A stretch of DNA of 64,000 nucleotides. Source: Diogma glabrata. Its lineage: Eukaryota; Arthropoda; Insecta; Diptera; Cylindrotomidae. Shown in pieces: positions 1-12,037 of this stretch. The DNA is taken from assembly GCA_963693315.1 (NCBI GenBank), contig OY856187.1:391555269-391619268 (forward strand), written 5' to 3'. A program made the position numbers and the translations under genes. The stretch's first letter is position 1, and the number at the start of each line of letters is the position of its first letter. The notes under the pieces were generated by a model. The model ran no database searches and had not been told where the DNA came from. It saw nothing but the letters and a program-made list of their open reading frames with translations.

Positions 1-516
1 CTGCGTGCGCTCTCCAGCGAAATCTGTAGCACACAGGAGTCTGAAATTTTGCCAGGAGAAGGTCATTAACAGTACTAATGCACCTCGGAGCCGAAGTTTT
101 AAAATTTAATTTAGTTTTTTTATAATCAATAATTTTAATTTTCCTAATGGTTTGCCTAAATGTATATTATATTTTATACTTGGCTTTTTATTCAACTTTC
201 ATTCAGTTATCTTTGATCGATTTTTTTCCGCAGAACAGAATTACCATTCAAATGGAAAATTAAAGTATAATGTGACAAACAAATTCATTTAGATGAAAAT
301 TATATACATGTATATATTTATTATATACATACATGATACGAGTCCAATACAATCAAATAAATTATTTTGTTATGTTGCGTTTATTCACGCAACAGAATAA
401 AATTAATAGCTGTGTATTTAATTCTCCTAAGTATAATAACACTCACAATTATTAATATAAAAAAAACAAAAATAAACCTATTTTTACTGCTGTCGGTAGG
501 ATAAAACATATTATTT
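1..516. other. Unassigned AT-rich DNA
   Basis: No reading frame of note, no RNA gene and no clear repeat boundary is visible. The first ~110 bases are less AT-rich than the rest and may be the tail of something that starts outside the window. A degenerate TA-rich patch lies near 300-335. Confidence 0.5.
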
Positions 517-1005
517 TATTCGCCTACATATTAAAGTGTCACTTTATTACTGTGATTTGCGGCCTTAAAGTGTCACTTTTTAACTATATATGTTGTTGTC
601 ATAGTTACGTCCAAAAAAATAAAAAGCATTGGTATTTGTTTAAATTCTATGAAATATAAAAATTTTTATCAAAGCAACCCTTAAATTCAAAATTTCAATA
701 TCCAATTAAAAAAGTTGTTATCATTTGTTGTCATAGCTATACAATAATTTGGAAAAAATAACAAATATTTTGTCAAAGGTTACTTGTTCCACATATTTTT
801 ATTTTAAAATTTATAATTTTAATTTAGAATAAATAACTTTTCTTAAAATATTTTGCTTGCGGCGAATAAAAAATAGTATATGATGCACGGACGTAAGCTA
901 TTTTAGACTTAATGTGGGTGCAAATCTCGGCTAGCTCCTCGATTTGCAAACTCCACATCCGTCGAAAATCTTTAGTTTTACGTCCTAGCAACATAATGTA
1001 CTATT
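517..1005 (+). repeat. Two-module interspersed repeat, copy 1
   Basis: Module A (517-869) begins TTATTCGCC and ends with the inverted form GGCGAATAA. Module B (872-1005) is an imperfect fold-back of ~134 bp: it opens AATAGTATATGATGC, and its other end reads, on the opposite strand, AATAGTACATTATG. Both halves of B share GGACGTAA and a TGCAAATC core. No coding capacity is seen. The same A+B order recurs at 24477, 27309, 30103 and 32918, and in part at 34820 (inverted) and 60889. It behaves as a dispersed non-autonomous element, probably a MITE pair or one element with nested inverted repeats. Confidence 0.75.
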
Positions 1006-4000
1006 GTAGTAACGAGGAAAAGGTAAAAAATGTATCGTTGTTTTGTGGCAATAACTTCCCAGTATAATAACTTCTGCTTTTAGAAATCAAAGAGAAAAGT
1101 TGCCTGGAAAAACGATGATTGAAATAAAACTTATAAATATTATTGTCATTATTTTTCATGAAGATATTCATTGTTTTTCTGTTTGGTTAGTAACTCCATT
1201 ATTATTTTATTATTGTATAGAAAATCTTTTATAATTACAATTTGAATATAAATAAATTATGTATCATATTAATTGAAAAGAAAATATAAATACTTTAAAG
1301 TTTTAATAATATTTGTTAATTAAGTTTATGAAAAGATTTTGTGGCAGAAAAATTATTTATTATTTATGAAAGAAGAATACACCATACTTTGCCTTTGTAG
1401 AATTTAATATTTCTTCTAATTAAATAGATGTTACGGATTTAATCCTAGAAAAATAAAATAGCAGCAAATGACAATTTGATTTGCATTAAATATATCAAAT
1501 TAGATTAATTAGTTAAGTCGCATTCCTCGATAAGTTTATAAAAAAAACTACTTGTGGAATAATTACTCTAGAGTCTGTGGCGAACATCAAAACTAAAATC
1601 ATTTCTCAAAAAAATTTAAAATTTAGCATGCATTGATTTCCTTAACATTTATGAAAAAAACAAAAAATATATTATTATTTTTCGGATTTTGTTTCCAAAG
1701 AGTTTTTTTTAAAGAGTTCTTGTTTTTTCGATTAGGAAAAGAATTAAAAATGTTTCCAAAATGTGTTTTGATTTCCATTAATTAAAAAAGTTATTATTCC
1801 AAAACTTAAACATAAGTGTAAATTATATTAAATAATAAATTCTTAAATTGTTCAATTCGCTAAACATTCTTCAAATAAACAAAGTTCACAATAAAAAATG
1901 TTTATGTAAAGTGACGCATTTTATTAATAAAATAATTATTAAACTTCTGAAAACTTTGGCTATGTTAAAACTACTAATATGTACTTCAAAAATCAAAACT
2001 GATATTCTGGCCATAAAAGATTATAAGGAAACATTTAAGAGGATAAAAATATTATCTGAAATCAAAATGGATCAAATTAATTTTGGAAGTATACAAGGAT
2101 CAACTGCTTGAATACATGCTACTCAACTTTACTCCGTTCTACATTATAGCACAACTAGCTATAAGTCAAGATCAATTAACTCAAACTCTAATACAACTTC
2201 ATCATCATCATCTTCACCAAACAAAAGCTTCAATAATCTCATCAATTGAACAACTAACAATATTATGACTGACAACTCAATTTTAATTACCTGGACATCT
2301 CCACTGCTGCTCAAAAACTCCTCACATCATCTCCATAAACTGGAATTCATCTCCTGTATCATCCTCCACTCAACTTTAGCTACCAAAGTTTTAGTTGATT
2401 TTGAATTCCACTCAATAATAAATGTTGCAGTTTTTTTAATCAAAAACGCACAAAAACTATTTCAATGTACTTCAAAAAAGTAATATTTCTTTATTATTAT
2501 TATTCATTGTAACAGATGCGGACGTTATCTATCAATAATATTTTATGTTCCGGAATTATTGAACGTAAAAAACTAAAATTTGTTTCCATTAAGAAAACAA
2601 CAAAAAAAAATTATATAAAAAATTTCCCTTATGTATCCATATGACCTACTTTTTGAATGCTATGTTTCATATATATGTTTTCGGTTTATTATATAAACAT
2701 TTACGTTTTACGACTTTATCTATGACTTGTTCCCGTAATTTTTGAAATAAAAGGGAATACTTTTATTTTTTATTTGTTATAAATGGATTCCTCTCGTTTT
2801 TCAATATTTTGTCTTGAAATGTAACATATTGATAGCAGAAGGAACAAAAAATAATGTAATATGGTTAACGAAAACGTGTCTTGTAAAAGCTTGACTTCCA
2901 GCTCTGTAAATGTATTACCCTTATGCACATTAAATAGTTCAGATCCTGCTTAGTTCTTAAGTATAGATTTATCTTCAATTTAGTTTTGGAAAAGTGGTAC
3001 GACTAAAAGTATAATAAAAATTTAACCGCATAATGCATCAAAATTTCATTAAAATAGCAGCATGAACGAAGGCTATTGAGTGCAGTTAGAAATAGACAAT
3101 TTTCAAATACGCCAAAAAACTTAGAGTGCAAAATTAATTTTAACTCAGATGAAAAACTGTTTATAGAAATCAAAATGCATCCGTTAGTCAAAAAATTTAA
3201 AATTGAGATTAAAACTAACTCTTTCAGACTAAAGTAAGTTTCGTTATAACTTGCAACCATTATTTACTAGACTGGGACAAAATTGAATTCATAAAAACTT
3301 AGAAAAGGAGATCAAAATCTTTTAAACTCAATTGATTCAAAATTTAATCCTGTTTAATCAAAATGAAAAAAGTTAACAATTTCGTTATACATCTTTCATG
3401 CAAAGCAAACGACCTAACGTAAATGTTGTTAAACTTTTTTTCCTATTCATAAAAAAAATTACTTTCATTAATCATTAGTTAGTTTGACAGAATAATAAAA
3501 AAAGTTTATTATTTTAACAACTTTTAATTATCATGTTTTTAATTAAATTTAAATTCAACCGAAATCTAAATACTTTTGTTTTTTATTTCACTTAACAACA
3601 ACACAATCCATTTTATGCTTTAAATTAAAGGAGATATTGTTTTATGTTTTCTTTTAAGTTTTAAGAAAAGCGCTTTTCTTTATATTCTCTGTCTGTTTTA
3701 AATTTGGAAATGTATATTTTTCTTGTATAAAAACGATTTTTAAAATTAATTATTCTCATGAATCGTTTGCTTGGCATGATGTTTTATAGAGATAACTGAA
3801 ATTAAGGTTAATATTGCACAAGAACCAGATAAATTGAACGTCACGAATATCCATAAATTTAATAATATCAGCCACCGTGCGTGTTACACATAAAACAAAC
3901 CTGTTTTTTTGATAAGCAACGATTTTCCCATTTTTCATTTTTTATGCTCTCATATTAAAATGATAGAGTTGATAATAAACCTAGATCTAGTTTTGAAATA

Positions 4001-4440
4001 AAAATCGTTTTCGATTTCAGAAATATTGTAATGTAGGCAAAGGAAAACTAAACACATAAATTGTGATAAATATTCACACAGTTGTATATGAACAGGAAAT
4101 AGGCTTTGCATAAAAATCAAAAATTTTGTTCAAAAACTATGCTTTGGATTGAAGAAAAATAGTTTGTTTTTTTAGAAACTTATATTTGTATTTTTTATTT
4201 CGTCGCCAGTTGTGTGGGATATGACATTTAAAAATAATACTTCATTTATATGTTAATAGATAGAGTTGTTTTTGTGCTACGAAACTATCGTGGCAAAAAC
4301 AAAATGAACTGTATCACAAAGATATCTTTAAGCAATTACGTTCCACAATGCAATCACCACATAGAGCGATCAATTTTTGTTAATTTTTATTTACGGGCAT
4401 AAAATTCAAGCCTACTCCAATCTAGGAAAAATTCAAAAAA
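1006..4440. other. Unassigned AT-rich DNA
   Basis: No homology is recognisable by eye. Open frames here (for example 1848-2111, 2083-2268, 3003-3260) are short, have low-complexity composition and show no known motif, so they are treated as chance. A short CAT run lies near 2203-2213. No inverted or tandem structure of note was seen. Confidence 0.5.
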
Positions 4441-5960
4441 CTTCTATCAAAATTCGGAATGCGTCATTCGTTGCCGATTTATTCTACCCAATAAAATGCC
4501 TCAGAACGCGTTAATCGATCCATTCTTGCCACAACATGATCTTGTCCTCAAAGAATCGCATTAGGAATCTGATATTCATGTTCCTAAAATTACGACTGCC
4601 CTGTGTAATGTCATTTACGACACCTAAACATTCTTACTTCTTTTCCTAGTCTTACACCCTATGATTCTCATGACCTGGGTCATCGGCAATGTTGCGTATG
4701 AGGACTTTTATACCAAGCCTTTTTTTCACCTTTTATACCAAAGAAATAAAATTTAAGTGGTGCGTTCGGTGCGCCTTCTTTTCACAAGCCCTAGAGCCCG
4801 GCTTAGAGACATCTTTAGGGTGTGGGACGTCCCCACTATTTGTGGCAGCGATAAAAAAACCATTCCCTTTTCTACGTCATAACAAATTAAAATGTCAACA
4901 TTCTTAAAAATTAGTCACCTTAAACTTTTTTGGAAAACTAATGACTCTGTTATCAATCAAGGTAAGTGGGTATCTCTTCATAAAAAGTATAATAATAAAT
5001 ACAGAGAAGTTATAGTAAGAGAAAAAAATATAATAAAACTATTAAAAAAATAGATAAATATGAATAGTAAATAGATTAGTCCAAAGTGTGTTAATAACTT
5101 TAGTTTTAACTTGTAACCTTTTCAGGTATTTCATTGCCTGTTGTTAATAATACCAGTGAGATAAGATTCGACAAACATCGAGAGTTGTGGTAGACCGTGA
5201 AGGCCTGCCAGTTGGTCATGCACGCAGACTTAACTCTGCCGCTAGCTTACTTGAGGGAAGGTTCTACCAATCGACTTCATAACAAGCCAAATTTTAATAG
5301 AAATGAAATTTAACTCAAAAAAGTTGCTTCGGTGAAGTCGAAGAGTAACCTAAGGACAGAGGTGGTCTAGTTATGGTTCAGAAAGCCAAGGCTAGTTTCC
5401 TGCTCCTCGTTTCCTGGAAAGCCAAAGACACGACTGGAACAACCTGTGTTGAGAATATGAGGTTGGGGTAGGTGTAGAAAACAACGCCAGTCACAGTGGC
5501 CCATAAGACAGGTGATCCATTTCCATGTTATCGTCCACTGGTCTGCGCTTTTCATACCCTTTAGCAGGTTACGCTTTAACGAATAGAATTTTTGGAAGAC
5601 CATGGCAGTTAGACTACTTAAACCTAACACTTGGTGGTCATAACTTCACTGAGAACCTTAGAAAGTGGTAAAATAACCAGGGTGGGATGACCTAGAATCT
5701 ATATGGTAAACTATCAGAGGTCAACAAGATCTGGACCATGTCACTTCACCACCCATGACCCTCTATCAGCAGTCCTGATTTTCCACCAAACTGAGGTACG
5801 CGGGATCGTAAACTTCGTTAGAAATACATGACAATAGGATACAAGCTGGGTCATGTTCAAACCGTTCATTTGTTAAGCGCACCAATTGCACAATCCGCTG
5901 AAAAGGGCTAGAGAAATAGAATCAGGAGCTATAATGACTGAGAATGTGTCAAATGCAACG
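4441..5960. other. GC-richer block of unknown origin
   Basis: Base composition shifts visibly towards GC compared with both sides, most clearly at about 5150-5950. The longest frame (5367-5630, minus, 87 codons) carries no motif I recognise. I compared the stretch mentally with rRNA, snRNA, tRNA and common transposase motifs and found no match. It may be an old structured RNA, a decayed coding segment or a transferred or inserted fragment. Function cannot be assigned. Confidence 0.45.
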
Positions 5961-6171
5961 AATTGGGAACAGAAAAACGAAAAGATAATTAGACAAAAGA
6001 CTAGAATAAACTGGAATCAAAAATCTAAAAACTTCTAAAATAAAAACATCAAATTGTTTTTCCATCAAATCGACTTAGATGGAAAATCAATTGAGAAAAA
6101 AAATGTCAAAGAATAATAAAATTTAAATTTACGAAAACTAAATTTCAAAAAATTTTTTTTAAAATATTCAA

Positions 6172-6617
6172 TACTAGGAGGGCCTGGCGTGCTTCGCTAC
6201 GCTTATAAATAAAGTTTTTGAGTAGACATTTTGTTGACGTAGAAGCAATGATTTCAAAAAGTGGTAATGAAAAATACTAACATATAATTTTTAATTTTTC
6301 TTTTTAAATATATGAATGAAAAATAATCAGAACTTTAGCTGATCAGTTCGGATATATGACAAATTAGCGATCAAATAAGTTAGAGATTAAATAAGCTTAC
6401 TTGAAAACTTATTTGATCGCTAATTTGTCATATATGTCCGAACTGATCAGCTAGAGTTCTGATTATTTTTCATTCATATATTTAAAAAGAAAAATTAAAA
6501 ACTATATGCTAGCATTTCTCATTACCACTTTTTTAAATCATTACTTCTACGTCAACAAAATGTCTACGCAAAAACTTTATTTATAAGCGTAGCGAAGCAC
6601 GTCGGGCCCTCTTAGTA
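6172..6617. mobile_element. 446-bp fold-back element with ~210-bp arms
   Basis: Nearly the whole element is an inverted repeat: the left arm (6172-6390) reads TACTAGGAGGGCC then GGCGTGCTTCGCTACGC, and the right arm (about 6400-6617) is its complement with scattered mismatches, meeting at about 6395. A single, half-length relative lies at 49372-49534 and starts TACTAGCGGGACCCGGCG. The CCGGCGTGCTTYGCTACGC start resembles a sequence seen at the edge of many invertebrate interspersed repeats; I do not assign it to a superfamily. No protein is encoded. Confidence 0.8.
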
Positions 6618-7640
6618 TAAAAAAATAAAATAAAGTTTTAAGTTTTAAATTTCATTTCGTTTTTGTATGTATGTAAACTTATAATGCATATGTATATAAA
6701 AAGTTTTTCGTATATAATAACTTTTTTATTTATGATCCGAAAAATCCCAAAAATCTTTAAAACCTAAGTTACAGTAATATCAATTAGCACTGAAAATTTG
6801 AAATTAATTAAGATTTTATCCTCTTTCATTCACAAATAATATATATTAAAAATTCTAACAATCAAATTTACGATCTCAAACTATCATACCAAACACACAC
6901 ATTACAAAATTGTCGCTGAAAAAAAACACAACAATCAATAATCAGTTTTTTATCCTCTTTCATTCACAAACAATATATATCTAACTAAATATTCAACGTA
7001 TTAATTTATAAGATAAAATAACAAAGAAAAATAACGTCCATACTCTCCTAGATCAATGCGTAAACTGAAAAGAAAATATAAAATACTATAAACAAAGAAA
7101 AGATTTGGACGATCCCATTTGATCCATTTGATTTGATTTGAGGGAAGGCAGTTGAATTCAAAAAATACATTATAATTCGTCTATAACTTTTTTATTTATG
7201 ATCCGAAAAATCCCAAAAATCTCTCAAATTTAGGTTACACTAATATCAGTTAGCAGTGAAAATTTTGAATAAGTGAAAATTCGAATAAAAAAGCCTTAAG
7301 CTGTACAAAGTTAGCGTATTAATATATAAGATTTAAATTTTTTTTTCTAAAAGTCTAAATAAAAATAAAATGAAATATTTAAAACTGTTTAAATATTTAA
7401 ATTTAAATATTTAAAAGATATTTAAAATAACAATAGTGGGTTGGAGGTTGGCAGTTGAACGCAGTTGTTGAAGTTTGGCAGTGGTGGAGCTGATACTAAA
7501 TTCGAAATTTTCAAAAAAACTCTTAAAATTTAAAGCGTTTTACAACTCGTCGAGTTGTTGAGCTGTTTTCAAATTAGGAAAAAAAATTTCTTCAAAAAAT
7601 TTTGAAGAGTTCAAAATACATTAAAAATTAAGAATTCAAA
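6618..7640. other. AT-rich stretch with internal direct repeats
   Basis: Two segments beginning near 6720 and 7188 share TTTATTTATGATCCGAAAAA and the following ~60 bases, about 467 bp apart. A second pair, near 6814 and 6948, shares CCTCTTTCATTCACAAA. This points to local duplication within an otherwise uncharacterised AT-rich repeat. No coding signal was found. Confidence 0.5.
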
Positions 7641-7644
7641 CAAA

Positions 7645-8040
7645 TAAAAAGTCGGACAAGTGCGAATAAAATTCGCTCGCTCGGTCTGGAATTTGCAAAT
7701 TTTTTAGAATAACTCCAAAACGGTGTACCGGAAATTTCTAAAAAAAATTGCAATATTTTGGAAATTTGATGTTCTTTCAAATGATACCCCACTCGCTTGG
7801 GTCAAAAAAAATTTTTTTTTACCCCGCTTACACCCATCCCCTAAACACACAGAAATATAATTATTTGAGAGTTCGCTATAACTTTCGTTCAAAATATAGC
7901 AAATTTCCTATCTCTTTGAATTTTTTCAATTTTTTCTGTCAATCAGTGTCGAAACGTAGGGGGGGGGAACGGTCTGGAATGTGCACATTTTTTAGAATAA
8001 CTTCGAAACTGTTTAAAAATTACTAAAATTACCAACCTTT
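7645..8040 (+). repeat. ~280-bp repeat family X, fragment 1
   Basis: Starts with AAAAAGTCGGACAAGTGCGA and contains the family hallmarks: a run about CTTTCAAATGATACCCCACT, a C-rich ACCCC stretch, AGAAATATAATTATTTGAGA and a G8 run. The same series recurs at 39703-41607 and 43780-44300. The opening resembles the 'GTCRRRCAAGTGCGA...GGGTTCCG' repeats common in insect genomes. That link is from memory and the superfamily is uncertain. Frames in it are shadows. Confidence 0.6.
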
Positions 8041-8484
8041 TTCACAAAGATTCAAAATCAAACAAATTTCTAAAACAGATTCAAAAATACAAAAATTTAA
8101 ACAAACATTTCTTAAACAATATTCAAAAAAGATTATCCAAAATTATTTCTAAGAATAAAACCGTCACATACATAACATATTCCAACAAAATATGATTACA
8201 AAAATATATTCAAAATTATTTCTTTAATTCTAAGATTCAAATAAAATAGTCCAAACTATACTAAAATATTGCGACGCTGATGCATAGGCTGACTTCACCA
8301 CAGCTCTGGAAACATAGTGTTCTGGATATGTTAGTGTTCTGGATATGAGCTAATATCCATAAAATACTTTAATTAAAAGCTAACAAATATTATGGACTTC
8401 GTAGTTCTAATAATAATAATATTAAAGCAGGCAGTAGTATCCCAACAAACATAAATTCTGTTGTACGAGAAAAAGTAAAAAAAA

Positions 8485-9935
8485 TTTTATCGGAAGTGAC
8501 AAAGCGGAAGTTAGGATACAGAACTGTTGCAAACCGTACTAAATGTGTATGTACCAAATTTCATCCAACTCGATTATCAGGTACAGAAGTTATTGAGCTT
8601 CCAAAATAACAGGTGCTTGGAGGACCCCATACCACTTTGCTCACTATCGCTAAAAAAAACTAATCAGTTCCTTGCCATACAAATTTGCATCTTTTTGCAA
8701 AGTGTCATCAAAATTACTTAATGAACGAATGTTGTATGCTTCCAACAAACATTGAAACAATAAACAGATGTTCGGGAGGACCCCGCCACTTATCCCAATA
8801 TTGTCCAAAAACTAGTCAATTCTTTGTCAATAAAGTCTTTATCTTTTTTCAAAGTGTCATTAGAATTGATTAATGAATGAAGTCTGTATGCTCCCAAAAA
8901 CTTTAAAAACAAAGTGTGAAAAGTCAGCAGTTGTATGGGAGATCCCCCGCCACTTTGATCAATGTGTCCCAAAAGGTGATAATTATCTTCTTACACTAAT
9001 TGAAACCTTTCCATAAATTTTATCATAATCACTTCATTATTGTAGGCTGTAAGTGTAGTGTGCATAAAGCTACTGAAAAAACTGCCAACAATTAAAAAAT
9101 TTTTTTTTTACCGGAAGTAAAAAACCGGAAGTTGGGATGCAGAATTTTTATAAATCATACTAAATGCTTATGTACAATGTTTCATCCAATTCGATTATCA
9201 GGTACAGATGTTATTGAGCTTTAAAAAAAAACAAGTGTATGGGACACCCCCCACCACTTTGTTCACTATCGCTCAAAAACTAATCAGTTCTTTGCCATAC
9301 ATGTTTGCATTTTTTTCCAAAGTGTCATCAAAATTGGTTCACGAACGAATGCTGTGTGCTCCCAACAAACATTGAAAAAATGCTGACACAGTAAACAGGT
9401 GCTCGGGAGACCCCGTACCACTTATCCCAATATTGTCCAAAAACTAATCAGTTCCTTGTCATTTAAATTTCCATCTTTTTCCAAAGTGTCATTAGAATTG
9501 ATTTATGAATGAAGTCTGTATGCTCCCAACAAACTTTAAAAACAAAGTGTGAAAAGTCAACAGTTGTATGGTAGACCCCCAGCCACTTTGATCAATGTGT
9601 CCCAAAAGATGATAATTATCTTTTCACATTAATTGGAACCCTATTCCATAAGTTTCATCATAATCACTTCATTATTGTAGGCTGTAGTGTGCATAAAGAC
9701 ACTGAAAAAGTTCAAAAAAGTACAAAAAAAAATTTTTTACCGGGAGTGAAAAACCGGAAGTTAGGATGCAGAACTATTTTAAACCGTACTACATACTCAT
9801 TTACCAAGTTTCATCCAATTCGCTTATCAGGTACAGAAGTTAGAGAGCTTTCAAAAAAATAGGTGCTCTAGGGCCCCCACCACTTGTAATGAAGTGCCTC
9901 TCAAGATGATAATGGGAGTGGCCTAGCAGGATGCG
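8485..9935. repeat. Hierarchical ~620-bp tandem array, about 2.4 units
   Basis: The marker CCGGAAGT followed by TTRGGATRCAGAA occurs at about 8505, 9126 and 9755, giving periods of 621 and 629 bp. Inside each unit there are ~150-bp sub-repeats built on CAAAGTGTCAT, on ACCCCNCCACTT and on a TTTCATCCAAYTCG phrase. The third unit is shortened by an internal deletion. There is no coding capacity. Such phrases are also seen in decayed transposon DNA, so the array may be an amplified piece of one. Confidence 0.8.
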
Positions 9936-10154
9936 TACCTAGATTTGTTGTATTGCCTTTCGACTTAGTCTCAATCATCGTGAGTAAAAGATATTATAAA
10001 CCTGCTGCTTCAGCACAAATGCAGAAATGTACGCAATTTTCAAAATAGATCAGAAATGGAAACAAATATAAGTGCGAAAATGAGACTCTGGCGACCCCCT
10101 TCTACGAAAGAACCACGGTCGGCACGTTCAACCCCCTTGTTGGCTCACATACGC

Positions 10155-10769
<615 letters not shown>

Positions 10770-11515
10770 AAATAATATTTATAATTATAGTTGTATAAGC
10801 AAACAAAATGACTGTGATGACCATTCATTGAATAAAATTTATGTTTAGAGTTGAATAAGTTGTGTAAACAAATTTATAGTTGTAGTACGATACGTTGACC
10901 CAAAATAAATAAATTTATAATTGGAATTGAATACGTTGAAACTAAATACTCCGCAACAATGAATATTAATGATCGTTGGATCACTTAATAAGTATAATAG
11001 AGGGTGTTGAAAAATTTAAAATACGTAGCAATAATGGTTATAAATAATAGTTGAATGAATGTATAACTATAGTTGAATATGTTGAAATAACAGATAATAA
11101 TTTGGAATACGTAATTGTTGAAACTGTTGCAACTATAGGTGAATGTGTGGAAAATCTCGGATAGTATTTTGTATCAATAAACGTTGGAGCAAACTTGCAA
11201 TTATAGTTGAAGGTGCTACGAATATCAGATAATTAATTTGTATAAATAAATGCTTGATAACTTGCAACGGTATCTGAACTCGTCGAAATAACAGAGAATA
11301 ATCTGTATGAATGAGCGTTAACTAAAGTTGCGATTATAGATGATCACGTTGAAACAAAATACAACATTTTGTATCAAGAAACGTTGAGTAGTTTGTAACT
11401 TCGGTTGTATACGTGGTGAACATCACACAAAAATTTGTGTACAAGGTGCGTTGAACCACTTTGCAATTATACATGAACATAAGAGGTAAAAATTTGTATA
11501 TATAAATGTGTGTCC
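10770..11515. repeat. Degenerate ~66-bp tandem repeat
   Basis: A diverged unit with consensus phrases GCAATTATAGTTGAA, ACGTTGAAATAACA and TTTGTATCAATAAACG repeats with starts near 10992, 11061, 11129, 11197, 11264, 11330, 11395 and 11463, spacings of 65-69 bp. Less regular copies extend back to about 10770. It looks like an old satellite array that has drifted. No frame spans it meaningfully. Confidence 0.75.
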
Positions 11516-12037
11516 AATTTAACCTAAGCCACGCAAAAGGTGGCGCTGCAACCACTCAGCGATTGATGACAGATTGATATCCAATATTGCCGTAAAATGC
11601 CAGACAATTATATTAGCGTACCACCAGAACGTGAGAGTCCAATGGAGTTTGAAATTTACCACAAATCGATCGTCCAGGACAGATCAGGGTCATCAGCAGT
11701 CCACTATGGTTATGAATTGAGGTAATGCAAATACCGGTTATATTCCAAATTTCGCCAAACAAGAATCACATAACTGTCACCAGCAACAACAAAAAACCAT
11801 AAGATGGCGTCAAGGTTATCAGTATAAAGCTATAAGCACTACCATTGAACGGTATTAACATATACGAATGCTGTTACAAAATTGCTTGATACAGACAATA
11901 ACGGACGGCTCTAATATGTGCTAATAGCGTTATATTACTAGATTCGTATATATGTTAAGGTAGAATAATAAAACATATCACTTACGTACATCTTAGTTGC
12001 ATTTTAATTTGATTTCAATAAAGAACATAATAGTCTA
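11516..12037. other. Unassigned, moderately GC-balanced stretch
   Basis: No motif or repeat is identified. It lies between the 66-bp array and the long-TIR element, and its right edge (…AATAGTCTAA) is the presumed insertion flank of that element. Confidence 0.4.

Noticed and set aside
5150..5950. Possible rRNA, snRNA or mitochondrial insert
   Set aside because: GC-richer, but no conserved rRNA or snRNA phrase could be placed on either strand.
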